Positions 1 to 6,918 of a stretch of 8,548 bases of DNA are shown here, piece after piece. The DNA lies in contig DAOTYI010000226.1 in NCBI GenBank assembly GCA_034434895.1, positions 1-8,548 on the forward strand, in the 5' to 3' direction. Within the stretch, counting starts at the first letter, position 1, and every line of letters begins with the position of its first letter. Both the position numbers and the translations under genes were made by a program. A model generated the notes under the pieces. The model had not been told where the DNA came from. It did no database searches and worked only from the letters and a program-made list of their open reading frames with translations. The stretch comes from DAOTXL01 sp034434895 (GTDB lineage Bacteria > Chloroflexota > Anaerolineae > JAAYZQ01).

Positions 1-2
1 CT

Positions 3-2045
3 TCTACCCCTTCCCCTTCTCCCCCGGCGCCAACCCCTTTCTCTGGCGAGCCGGCGCCCCTTTCTCTCGGCTGGCGGCTGGACGCCGATGGCCACCTGAC
101 GGCCGGGATCGCCACCGGGCAGGAGGGCTGGCCGGCCTTTCTGCTGACCTCATTGGGGCGGACCCTCTACGCTCTGAACGGGGGAGGCCAGGTGGTCTGG
201 CAGGTGCGGCTGGCCGGGCCGGCCTACACGCTGGCGCTCCTGGCCGGAAGAGGGATCGCCGTGGGCGACGATGCCGGTTTCGTGACCCTCTTGGACGGAC
301 AAGGGCGGCGGCTGTGGCGCTATGAAATCGGCAGCCGGGTGACGGCCCTGACCGCCTGGCAGGAGGGGCTGCTGGTCGGCGGCTGGGACAGGCATTTGAC
401 CCTGCTGGATGCCGCAGGTCAACGGCTGTGGCAGGCCGATCCAGGTGGACCGGTGAGCGGCATCGCCATCCTGCCCCATTCCGGGCCTTCAGCGTCGGGC
501 CTGGCCGTGGCCGCCACGCTCGATGGTCAGGTACGCGCCTTTGACCCGGCAGGGGCTGAAATCTGGCGCTTTGACGGCGGGGCGCCGGTCCTGGCTGTGG
601 AAGCGGTTGAAGGGGTGGGGCTGCTGATCGGCGGGCAGGATGGCCGTCTGCTGATCCTGGACGGAGAGGGGGCAGTGCGCCGGCAGTTGGCCCTGGGCGA
701 AGGCGCTCCGGTGTGGCACGCCATCAATCTGGTGGACGAAGCCACGCCGGAGATCGTTGCCGGAAGCGGGGGGGCAACGCCGCTTCTGACCCTGCTCACT
801 GCCGACGGCCAGGCGCTGTGGCGTGTCGCCTTGCCTTCGCCGCCAGGGGCCATCACAGCAACCGACCTGGATGGCGACGGTGGTCTGGAAATTCTGGTCG
901 GGCTGATGGACGGCCAGGTTCAGGTTTTTGACCGGCAGGGAAGGCTGCGGGGTGCGGTCCAGGCCGGGCTATCGGTGTGGGGGTTGATCCCGGCCGGCGG
1001 AGGCAGCGTGCTGGCTCTGGCCGATGTGGCCGCCTGGCAACTCCAGGCCGGCCAGGGCCCGATGGGCAGGGCCTGGCTGTCACCGCCGCCGCTGCTGTCG
1101 GTCCCCCCCGATCGGTTGCCCCCCGACACCGGCCGGGCCGAGGGGGAGGCGATCCTGGTTTTTGTGGGTGACGTGGCCCTCAGCCGGACGATGGAGGAAC
1201 AGTTGATCCGCTACGGCCCGACCTATCCCTGGTCGGGGCTGGAGCCGTTGCTGCGCCAGGCCGATCTGGCTGTGGCCAACCTGGAGGGGGTGCTGACGAC
1301 CCGGGGCCGGCCGTTGAACAAGCCCTACCTGCTGCGCGCCCATCCGCGCTGGGGCGAGAGCCTGACCGCAGCCGGGTTTGACCTGGTGACGCTGGCCAAC
1401 AACCACGCCCTGGATTACAGGTCGGCCGGGCTGGACGAGACGCTCGGCCTGCTGGAGGGTCTGGGGATCGCCGCCGTGGGGGCCGGCCACACGGCAGACG
1501 AGGCCCACCGGCCGGCGCTGTTCCAGGTGAACAATGTGCGGGTGGCGCTCCTGGGCTACGCGGCTGCCCGCTGGAACGGTTCGGCCGACGTGCCGGCCAC
1601 GGAACAGATCGCCTGGGCCGAGCCGGCGGTCGTCCAGGCCGAGGTGCGCGCTGCTCGCCGTCAGGCCGATCTGGTGATCGTCCTGCTCCATGCCGGCACC
1701 GAGTATGCCACCCATCCTTCGTCCGATCAGGTGGCTGTGGCCCATGCTGCCGTAGAGGCCGGAGCTGCCCTGGTGGTCGGCCACCATCCCCACGTGATCC
1801 AGGAGGTGGAGCGGTACAAAGGGGGCCTCATCGTCTACAGCCTGGGCGATGCCCTGTTCGACATCCCCCGCCCGGCGGCGATGCTCGGCCATCTGCTGCG
1901 CGTGCATGTCACCCCGGCCGGGCTGGCCCAGGCCGAACTGTGGCCTTTTTGGATTCAAGATGCCATTCGGCCCTGTCTGCTGGACGATGGGCAGGGCGGA
2001 CCGCGCTATCAGGTCATCTACATTGCAACCCAATCAGGAGGATAG
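3..2045 (+). CDS. PQQ-like beta-propeller / CapA-type metallophosphatase fusion, 5' end outside window
   Basis: The frame is open to the left edge; the TTG at 153 is only an internal codon, so the true start lies before the window. The first visible residues (3 to about 65) are a Ser/Thr/Pro-rich linker, as in exported Chloroflexota proteins. About seven repeats of the PQQ/quinoprotein type (small-x-D-x-x-G-x-x-x-W) follow between about 153 and 1080, with a calcium-site-like DLDGDG near 868-885, suggesting a seven- or eight-bladed propeller. From about 1152 to 1950 lies a CapA/PGA_cap domain (PF09587-type, calcineurin-like phosphoesterase fold) with FVGD (1161-1172), NLEG (1278-1289), NNH (1398-1406) and GHHPHV (1779-1796), the metal- and phosphate-site motifs of the family. 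CapA of bacilli acts in poly-gamma-glutamate capsule export; most homologues have no known substrate. I infer an extracellular or surface enzyme with a propeller for substrate or wall binding. AGGAGG at 2036-2041 overlaps the end of the gene and points to the next start. Confidence 0.9.
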   Translation, partial: STPSPSPPAPTPFSGEPAPLSLGWRLDADGHLTAGIATGQEGWPAFLLTSLGRTLYALNGGGQVVWQVRLAGPAYTLALLAGRGIAVGDDAGFVTLLDGQGRRLWRYEIGSRVTALTAWQEGLLVGGWDRHLTLLDAAGQRLWQADPGGPVSGIAILPHSGPSASGLAVAATLDGQVRAFDPAGAEIWRFDGGAPVLAVEAVEGVGLLIGGQDGRLLILDGEGAVRRQLALGEGAPVWHAINLVDEATPEIVAGSGGATPLLTLLTADGQALWRVALPSPPGAITATDLDGDGGLEILVGLMDGQVQVFDRQGRLRGAVQAGLSVWGLIPAGGGSVLALADVAAWQLQAGQGPMGRAWLSPPPLLSVPPDRLPPDTGRAEGEAILVFVGDVALSRTMEEQLIRYGPTYPWSGLEPLLRQADLAVANLEGVLTTRGRPLNKPYLLRAHPRWGESLTAAGFDLVTLANNHALDYRSAGLDETLGLLEGLGIAAVGAGHTADEAHRPALFQVNNVRVALLGYAAARWNGSADVPATEQIAWAEPAVVQAEVRAARRQADLVIVLLHAGTEYATHPSSDQVAVAHAAVEAGAALVVGHHPHVIQEVERYKGGLIVYSLGDALFDIPRPAAMLGHLLRVHVTPAGLAQAELWPFWIQDAIRPCLLDDGQGGPRYQVIYIATQSGG

Positions 2046-2048
2046 TGT

Positions 2049-2056
2049 GATGAAAG
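2049..2056. repeat. Left copy of 8-bp direct repeat (putative target-site duplication)
   Basis: GATGAAAG here is repeated exactly at 2228-2235, and the two copies border the hairpin-rich insert. This copy holds an ATG (2050) placed 8 nt after AGGAGG (2036-2041), which is what the original start site of the downstream oxidoreductase gene should look like. ATGAAA is a common gene start, so coincidence is possible. Confidence 0.55.
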
Positions 2057-2227
2057 GTAATTACCTGCCCCCGGCGGCAGGCAGCCGGGGGCCGATTGGA
2101 AATCGGCCTTTCTGGGCGCCTGGGGCGCCGGGCGTCGGCCTGCGCCGACGCGGAAACAACGGTCAGCGCAGGCCGACCGAAGGCCTGCGGCCCCAAGCGG
2201 GCGACTTTAGTCGGCAAAGGTGGTTAC
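2057..2227. mobile_element. MITE-like hairpin-rich insert with GTAA/TTAC ends (171 bp)
   Basis: The ends are imperfect inverted repeats: GTAATTACCT at 2057-2066 against GTAACCACCT read inward from 2227, 8 of 10 identical. An exact 8-bp direct repeat flanks the insert. The IS66 family is known for ends beginning GTAA and 8-bp duplications, so an IS66-mobilised MITE is a reasonable inference. No transposase is encoded. The interior is a chain of perfect stem-loops: 2068-2075/2084-2091, 2090-2097/2101-2108, 2115-2120/2124-2129, 2132-2139/2144-2151, 2167-2174/2182-2189 and 2202-2205/2210-2213. The second is followed by TTTCT and could act as a weak terminator. A 60-codon frame (2050-2232) crosses the insert but reads as noncoding. 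Alternatives are a REP/BIME-like element or a structured leader RNA. Confidence 0.55.
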
Positions 2228-2235
2228 GATGAAAG
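2228..2235. repeat. Right copy of 8-bp direct repeat, containing the current start codon
   Basis: GATGAAAG is identical to 2049-2056. Here it supplies the ATG (2229) of the oxidoreductase gene. The last bases of the insert (AAAGGTGG, 2216-2223) supply a Shine-Dalgarno-like sequence, so the insertion would have rebuilt a working start. Confidence 0.55.
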
Positions 2236-3215
2236 AACATCTGCGTTGGGGCCTGTTGTCTACCGCCCGCATCAACCGCCGGCTGATCCCGGCCATCCGG
2301 GCGGCTGAACGGGCTGAACTGCTGGCCGTTGCCAGCCGGCAGGCAGCCCAGGCGGAAGCCTACGCCGCCGAGTGGGGCATTCCCCGCGCCTACGGCAGTT
2401 ACCAGGCGCTGCTGGCCGATCCAGAGGTGGATGTGGTCTATATCTCGTTGCCCAACAGCCTGCACGCCGAATGGACGGTGCGAGCTGCCCAGGCCGGCAA
2501 GCATGTGCTGTGCGAAAAGCCACTGGCTCTGTCCGTGGCCGAGGTGGAGCAGATTGCTGCTGCCGCCGCATCAGCCGGGGTCGTGGTGGCCGAAGCGGTG
2601 ATGTACCTGTATCATCCCCTGCTCCACCGGGTGCGTCAGCTGGTCCAGGAGGGGGCCGTGGGCCGGGTGACGCTGGTGCGGGGTGCCTTTTCCTTTTTCC
2701 TGGACCGGCTGAACGACGTGCGCTGGCGGCCGGAGTTGGGGGGTGGTTCGCTGTGGGATGTGGGCAGCTATCCGGTCAGTTTTATCCGTTGGATCGCCGG
2801 CGAGCCGGCGCAGGCCTTTGGCTGGCAGGCGCTGAGCAACAGCGGGGTGGATGCCACCTTTGCCGGCCTGTTGCGCTGCCGGGACGAGGTGCTGGGGGTG
2901 TTTGACTGCGGCTTTCGCCAGCCGTTCCGCGTCGAAGCCGAAGTGATCGGCAGCGAGGGGCGGCTGATCGTCGAGCAGCCATATCTCGTCGGCCCGGAGA
3001 GCCGCATCGTCCTGCACCGGGACTCGGGCCGGGAGGAGATCACCTGGCCTGGGCCCGATGCCTATCGGTATGAGGTGGAGGCGCTGGTGGCAGCCGTTCT
3101 CGACAGCGCCCCTCTGCCGGTGCCGCTGGAGAGCAGCCGGGGCAATGTGGCGACCCTGGTGGCCCTCTACGAAGCGGCGCGGCAGGGGAAACCGCAGAGG
3201 GTGCCGGAGGGGTAA
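2229..3215 (+). CDS. Gfo/Idh/MocA family NAD(P)-dependent oxidoreductase
   Basis: This 328-aa protein is close to the usual family length of 320-360. An N-terminal Rossmann domain starts with a modified dinucleotide motif, GLLSTARIN (residues 8-16), in place of the usual G-x-G-x-x-G, as in the dihydrodiol dehydrogenase / NADP-xylose dehydrogenase branch. CEKPL (95-99) carries the conserved catalytic Lys97. MYLYHP (125-130) and GGGSLWDVGSY (171-181) follow, with Asp177 and Tyr181 at the family's active-site positions. The C-terminal alpha/beta domain ends at a compact tail. The likely reaction is oxidation or reduction of a sugar or polyol hydroxyl with NAD(P); the substrate cannot be read from sequence. 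I chose the ATG at 2229 over the in-frame GTG at 2220 because AAAGGTGG (2216-2223) is well spaced for it. The next gene starts 2 nt after the stop, so the two are probably one operon. Confidence 0.9.
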   Translation: MKEHLRWGLLSTARINRRLIPAIRAAERAELLAVASRQAAQAEAYAAEWGIPRAYGSYQALLADPEVDVVYISLPNSLHAEWTVRAAQAGKHVLCEKPLALSVAEVEQIAAAAASAGVVVAEAVMYLYHPLLHRVRQLVQEGAVGRVTLVRGAFSFFLDRLNDVRWRPELGGGSLWDVGSYPVSFIRWIAGEPAQAFGWQALSNSGVDATFAGLLRCRDEVLGVFDCGFRQPFRVEAEVIGSEGRLIVEQPYLVGPESRIVLHRDSGREEITWPGPDAYRYEVEALVAAVLDSAPLPVPLESSRGNVATLVALYEAARQGKPQRVPEG

Positions 3216-3217
3216 CG

Positions 3218-4237
3218 ATGGAGTTTGTCCATATTCTGGGTACTTTGCGCTTCAGCGAAGACCTGCTGGACAGCCTGCGGGCGGTGTCGCCCAGGGTACA
3301 GGTCAGCCAGCAGACCTGCCACAATGCTCAGGAGGTGGCCGCTGCCCTGGCTGACCACCCGGCCACCGAGGTGCTCTACACCTTCCACCTGCCGGACAAC
3401 GCCCTGGAGCTGGCCCCCCGGCTGCGCTGGGTGCAATTGCACAGCGCCGGCGCCGACCATCTGCTGGGGCGGCCGATCATGGCCAGCGACCTGCTCATCA
3501 CCACCAGCAGCGGCATCCACGCCACACCGATCGCCGAGTATGTGTTTGCCTCCATCCTGGCCTATCGCTGGCGGGTGCCTCACTGGACGGCCTGCCAGCG
3601 CCAGGCCAGATGGCCGTCCGGCAGGTGGGAGCTCTATGCCCGGCCCGAACTGCGGGGCAGCACCCTGGGCATCCTGGGCTATGGCAGCATCGGCCGGGAG
3701 GTGGGTCGGCTGGGACGGGCGTTCGGGATGCGGGTGTTGGCCCTGCGCCGTTCGGCAGGTCGGGCCGAGCAGGGCTACACTGTGCCCGGCACCGGTGACC
3801 CCGACGGGACCATCCCTGAGCGGTTCTATCCCCCTGAGGCGCTGCACGAGATGCTGGCCGAGTGCGATTACGTGGTGGTGGCCCTGCCGTTAACCCCGGA
3901 CACCCACCACCTGATCGCTGAAGCCGAACTCAGGGCCATGAAACCATCCGCCTATCTGGTCAACATCGCCCGTGGCGCCATCGTGGACGAGGCGGCGCTG
4001 GTCCGCGCCCTGCGCGAGGGGTGGATCGGCGGGGCGGGGCTGGATGTGTTTGAGCAGGAGCCGCTGCCGGCCGATAGCCCCCTGTGGACGCTGGAAAATG
4101 TCCTGCTCTCGCCCCACGTCGCCGGCTTCACCCCCCACTATGACCGGCGGGCGGCGGCCCTCTTTGCCGAAAACCTGCGCCGCTACCTGGCCGGCGAGCC
4201 GTTGCTCAATCTGGTGGATCGAGCGAGGGGGTACTGA
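3218..4237 (+). CDS. D-isomer-specific 2-hydroxyacid dehydrogenase
   Basis: This 339-aa cytosolic oxidoreductase interconverts a D-2-hydroxyacid and a 2-oxoacid with NAD(P)H. The substrate-binding region includes WVQLHSAGADHL (71-82). The NAD-binding motif GYGSIG is at 154-159. The catalytic set is complete: Arg252 in NIARGAIVDE, Glu281 in FEQEPLP and His300 in LLSPHVAG. An insert of about 25 residues after the second strand of the NAD fold (about 180-205) recurs in the SerA-/GhrA-like branch without a settled function. The start is the ATG 2 nt after the previous stop; GGAGGGG at 3207-3213 is its ribosome site. Pairing with a Gfo/Idh enzyme suggests a small sugar-acid or hydroxyacid pathway, but glyoxylate, hydroxypyruvate and others are all possible. 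The stop overlaps the start of the HAD-like remnant (TGATG), so three genes were once coupled. Confidence 0.92.
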   Translation: MEFVHILGTLRFSEDLLDSLRAVSPRVQVSQQTCHNAQEVAAALADHPATEVLYTFHLPDNALELAPRLRWVQLHSAGADHLLGRPIMASDLLITTSSGIHATPIAEYVFASILAYRWRVPHWTACQRQARWPSGRWELYARPELRGSTLGILGYGSIGREVGRLGRAFGMRVLALRRSAGRAEQGYTVPGTGDPDGTIPERFYPPEALHEMLAECDYVVVALPLTPDTHHLIAEAELRAMKPSAYLVNIARGAIVDEAALVRALREGWIGGAGLDVFEQEPLPADSPLWTLENVLLSPHVAGFTPHYDRRAAALFAENLRRYLAGEPLLNLVDRARGY

Positions 4238-4391
4238 TGTCCATTCGCGGGCTTGTCTTTGAGAGGGGGGCGGCTACGACGATGCCGGCCGGCCGGACCC
4301 GATTGTGCCCGATGCAACAATCGGCGGCCTGGAGGAGCTGCCGGCCTGCCTGGAGGGGCTAGCTGAGCGGGTACAATCGCCTTCCGCCTGA
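4237..4391 (+). pseudogene. HAD-family hydrolase remnant with internal deletion
   Basis: An ATG overlaps the stop of the dehydrogenase (TGATG) and starts MSIRGLVFE, which matches the opening of HAD-superfamily hydrolases (RGLVF just before the catalytic DxD). The next residues are not DFDGT. From about 4272, in a different frame, 39 codons read like the last residues of such an enzyme (GRPDPIVPDATI, then GLEELPACLEGL) and stop at 4389-4391. I read this as a gene whose start and end survive around a deletion with a junction near 4260-4272, removing roughly 200 codons and shifting the frame. The frame from 4237 alone gives a 41-aa peptide ending at 4362, unlikely to work. HAD phosphatases commonly sit next to sugar and hydroxyacid dehydrogenases, which fits the neighbours. 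The ends are short, so the match is by eye only. Confidence 0.5.
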
Positions 4392-4402
4392 CCGGGGACA
4401 GA

Positions 4403-6163
4403 TCAGGCCCTGCGAGCGCGCAGGATCGCCACCTCGCGGCTCAGGATGCGGCGCAGGATGGCGATGGAGGCAGCATACGTGGCATCCACGCCGAAATAGG
4501 ACAGGCTCTTGGAAAGCAGGGTCTGCCGACGGCTGTAGGGTGTGTCCGAAGCGTAATGGATCACGCCGATGTCATAGGGGGCGTTGATGAACAGGTTGAC
4601 GATCTCGTTGACCGGGTAGCGGGTCGGGTAGATATTCTCATACACCCCGCTGAGGTAGGGCCCCGCTTCCATCTCGATATCGGTGTAGCCCTCTTTGTAA
4701 AAGACGCTGACAAAGTCCTTGTTCTGCAAAAAGGTGCCGCGCACCGTCACCGCTTTCTGATTGTCGAACACGCTGCCCTGCAACAGGTAGGGGGCCACAT
4801 CGGCGGCGACGAAGCAGTTCTTGAACAGAAAGGTGTTCTGCGAATGCTCGTCATAGACCACATTGGGGATCATCACGTCGCCGACCTGACCGTTGAGGGT
4901 GGCCGCCTTGCCCATGAAATAGACGCCCCGCAGTTCGCCCAGGTTGGCTGCCACCTGGCTAAAGATCTGATAGGCGGCCATGCCCAGCGGATAGTCCACA
5001 TTGAAAATGACCGCTTCGCTCCCTTTGAGCAGCTCCAGACCTTCCATCCTGACCCGTGGGTCGAAATCTTCAGGACGGACGGCGTTCAGTTCGATGACCT
5101 GAGCGGCCACATCCAGATAGAGGGGATTTTCCACATGCAGCAGGCCATGCTCACGGTAATAGTGCTGCAAGGCGGCCTGCTTTTCGGCCTGCGCCTGGGC
5201 ATCACCATAGCGTAGATACCTGCTCAGGGCATAGTACAGCAGATTCTCCAGTTCGCCGTCTCCCCGGCCGGCGGCCTTGCAGCGCCGGTAGTGGTGCCAC
5301 AGGTTTTCCGGATTGACCTCTTCCAGGAAGGCGGCCAGCTCCGGCTCGATGGTCCGGGCGTAGCCGCACAGCAGGTTCGCCAGGCTGTGGGTGTTGGACG
5401 AGACAAAGTAGACCGGTCGGTAGAACAGGTCGCTTTCCAGATAGCGGTCTACCTCCTGAGAGATGGTGGACCACCAGCCATCGGTGGCGCGGCGATAGTC
5501 GGTCAACGACCCGGCCAGCAGCCGAATGGCCATGTCTTTCCGTCCCTGGCCGACCTGGAGCAGGTTGGGCCACAATAGCGGTCCCCAGGCCGCCTGGAGT
5601 TTGGCGAAATCGTCCGCCGAGAGGTGCAGCAGGTCGGCCACCTGGCCCACCTCGTCAGGCAGCAGTGGCTTTTGACCGGTGACATGGGCCTCGATCCGGG
5701 CCAGGGTGGGGGTGTTCGCCAGCCGATCGTGGAGCTTGTTCCACTCGATCTGGTAGGCGGTCAGCATCGGGATCAGGTCGTCAATGTCCGACACGCTGGC
5801 GATAAAGGCGGCCAGGGTGCTCTGGCCGTCGAAGAACATCTTGCGCCGGCGGGAGTGGGCCGTCACCGGCTGCCATTTCTCCACGTCGGGGTAGCCCCGT
5901 CGGTCAAACACCTCGTCCGACTGGCCCATCAGCACCAGGCGCACCTGGGGCAGGCACTGGGGCAGGCGCATGACGCTGTAGACAAAGGCCGAGATGTCCG
6001 AGGTCGGGCTGTCGGCGCCGATGTGCAGGCTGGAGTTCATCGCCGAGTGGGTCTCTTCCAGCGAACGGATGCGGATATCGCTGCTGGAGCGCAGCAGGGA
6101 GTAGTAGGTGCGCCTGTACAGGTCAATCTCTTCGTTGCCGCGCGAAGGGACCTCCCGGATCAT
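4403..6163 (-). CDS. Conserved 586-aa protein with nucleoside-phosphorylase-like C-terminal domain
   Basis: I recognise no named family over the full length. The N-terminal part (1 to about 150) has well-ordered helices and motifs such as HSAMNSSLH (39-47) and ASVSDIDDL (122-130). The middle (about 170-350) is helical. The C-terminal part (about 380-575) resembles the PNP/UDP phosphorylase fold: VYFMGKA then GQVGDVMIP (414-433) corresponds to the GxxGGL / GDvviP region, DIEMEAGPYL (495-504) to the acidic M-E motif that binds ribose, and YASDTP (537-542) to the late Ser-Asp motif. If right, it may bind or cleave a nucleoside or related N-glycoside. No signal peptide or membrane segment is visible. 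The ATG at 6163 is 6 nt after GGAGG and overlaps the stop of the upstream gene by ATGA. It ends 11 nt from the convergent HAD remnant with no clear terminator between. Existence is near certain; function is a weak structural guess. Confidence 0.85.
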   Translation of the reverse strand: MIREVPSRGNEEIDLYRRTYYSLLRSSSDIRIRSLEETHSAMNSSLHIGADSPTSDISAFVYSVMRLPQCLPQVRLVLMGQSDEVFDRRGYPDVEKWQPVTAHSRRRKMFFDGQSTLAAFIASVSDIDDLIPMLTAYQIEWNKLHDRLANTPTLARIEAHVTGQKPLLPDEVGQVADLLHLSADDFAKLQAAWGPLLWPNLLQVGQGRKDMAIRLLAGSLTDYRRATDGWWSTISQEVDRYLESDLFYRPVYFVSSNTHSLANLLCGYARTIEPELAAFLEEVNPENLWHHYRRCKAAGRGDGELENLLYYALSRYLRYGDAQAQAEKQAALQHYYREHGLLHVENPLYLDVAAQVIELNAVRPEDFDPRVRMEGLELLKGSEAVIFNVDYPLGMAAYQIFSQVAANLGELRGVYFMGKAATLNGQVGDVMIPNVVYDEHSQNTFLFKNCFVAADVAPYLLQGSVFDNQKAVTVRGTFLQNKDFVSVFYKEGYTDIEMEAGPYLSGVYENIYPTRYPVNEIVNLFINAPYDIGVIHYASDTPYSRRQTLLSKSLSYFGVDATYAASIAILRRILSREVAILRARRA

Positions 6164-6429
6164 GGATTGCCTCCGGGTCCAGGCACTGCTCGCTTGAACA
6201 CGCCCCGATTGGTCGCCGTGTCATAGGCCACCAGTTCCCAACCTTCGGCCCCCAGATCGTTGAGCAACCGGGCGATGGCTGCCAGCGGTGATCGCTCGCC
6301 GCTGCGGATTTCCAGCTCCCTTCCCTGGTCCGGGGCGAACAGGTGGCAGGCAATGCGCACCCCTTCCTCGTCCAGGCCGGACATAGGGGTACAGGTCAGC
6401 AGGCAATATTCCCATTTGAGGGTGTTCAT
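6160..6429 (-). CDS. DUF4177-like small protein
   Basis: This 89-aa protein begins with KWEYCLL (5-11) and has LNDLGAEGWELVAY (56-69) followed by GVFKR (76-80). This is the pattern of DUF4177-type proteins: an N-terminal W-E-Y strand, an L-N-x-x-G-x-E-G-W-E-L-V helix-turn-strand, and a C-terminal F-K-R. The family has no assigned biochemical role. No signal peptide or membrane segment is visible. The start ATG overlaps the stop of the upstream 144-aa gene (ATGA at 6426-6429), and its stop overlaps the start of the 586-aa gene in the same way. Translation of the three is therefore probably coupled and the products may work together. Confidence 0.82.
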   Translation of the reverse strand: MNTLKWEYCLLTCTPMSGLDEEGVRIACHLFAPDQGRELEIRSGERSPLAAIARLLNDLGAEGWELVAYDTATNRGVFKRAVPGPGGNP

Positions 6430-6860
6430 TCGCCATCCCAGCCGTCAAACCCCTCTGGAGCCTCCGGCATGTTCAGCCGCACCACCTGGCCGTGGGTGTT
6501 GACGATCACCCGGAAGCCGAGCATCCCCAGCCAGGCGCGGGCCTCGTCAGGCAGGCCCTGTTCGATCACCCGGTCCATGTTTTTGATAGAGGCGTCAATC
6601 ATCGCCTTGGTGAACAGGTCATCCTGGCCCAGCATCTGGAGCATGGCCTCGGTGGCGATCTCACGATGGGCCAGAAACTGCTGGCGCAGCATCTCGATCA
6701 CCTGACGGTCCACAACTTCAGCCTCGATGTGGCGGCGAAAGCCGGCGTCGTCCACCACATAATTGGGCACGTCGCCGACCAGGACGGTGTCCACCGGCTT
6801 GCCCTCCTCATCCTGGACCAGCCCGGTAAATAGCGCCGGATGGGGCGGTTGATGAACCAT
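6426..6860 (-). CDS. Unknown 144-aa conserved-type protein, first of three overlapping genes
   Basis: I do not recognise the family. The N-terminal third has beta-like segments (TVLVGDVPNYVVDDAGFRRHI, 25-45). A long helical stretch follows (about 46-112, rich in Met, Leu and charged residues). The last part is a strand pair around GFRVIVNTHGQVVRL (115-129) with an acidic tail. The protein looks soluble. I chose the ATG at 6860 because AAGGAG (6867-6872) lies 6 nt upstream; extending the frame further would run into the tRNA-Ala gene at 6919. The gene begins 58 nt after the 3' end of that tRNA and may be read from the upstream stable-RNA promoter, with the stem-loop at 6886-6914 as an attenuator. 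Confidence 0.8.
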   Translation of the reverse strand: MVHQPPHPALFTGLVQDEEGKPVDTVLVGDVPNYVVDDAGFRRHIEAEVVDRQVIEMLRQQFLAHREIATEAMLQMLGQDDLFTKAMIDASIKNMDRVIEQGLPDEARAWLGMLGFRVIVNTHGQVVRLNMPEAPEGFDGWDGE

Positions 6861-6885
6861 CCCTGTCTCCTTCCTGAGTGCAGGA

Positions 6886-6914
6886 GGGGGCAGCATCGGA
6901 CGGTGGCTGCCCCC
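6886..6914 (-). terminator. Stem-loop between tRNA-Ala and the hypothetical operon
   Basis: A perfect 9-bp GC-rich stem (6886-6894 with 6906-6914) and an 11-nt loop follow the tRNA-Ala 3' end closely. On the minus strand only TCCT follows, not a U-run, so it is a weak terminator at best. It may instead be a partial attenuator or a 3' processing or stability structure that sets the tRNA/mRNA ratio. Confidence 0.4.
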
Positions 6915-6918
6915 CGCG

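Noticed and set aside
1080..2033. 317-codon antisense ORF opposite the CapA region
   Set aside because: It is the complement of a domain with clear catalytic motifs; long antisense frames are expected at this GC content.
2050..2232. 60-codon ORF with AGGAGG 8 nt upstream and ATGA overlap with the next gene
   Set aside because: The sequence is made of hairpin arms, and its translation is rich in Pro, Gly and Arg with no protein character. The ribosome site is better explained as the former start of the oxidoreductase gene.
3167..3847. 226-codon antisense ORF opposite the hydroxyacid dehydrogenase
   Set aside because: The plus strand has a complete, motif-verified enzyme; the antisense product has no recognisable motif.
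4556..5215. 219-codon plus-strand ORF inside the 586-aa gene
   Set aside because: Its composition mirrors the opposite strand and it lies within an overlapping gene cassette with good ribosome sites; it is a shadow frame.
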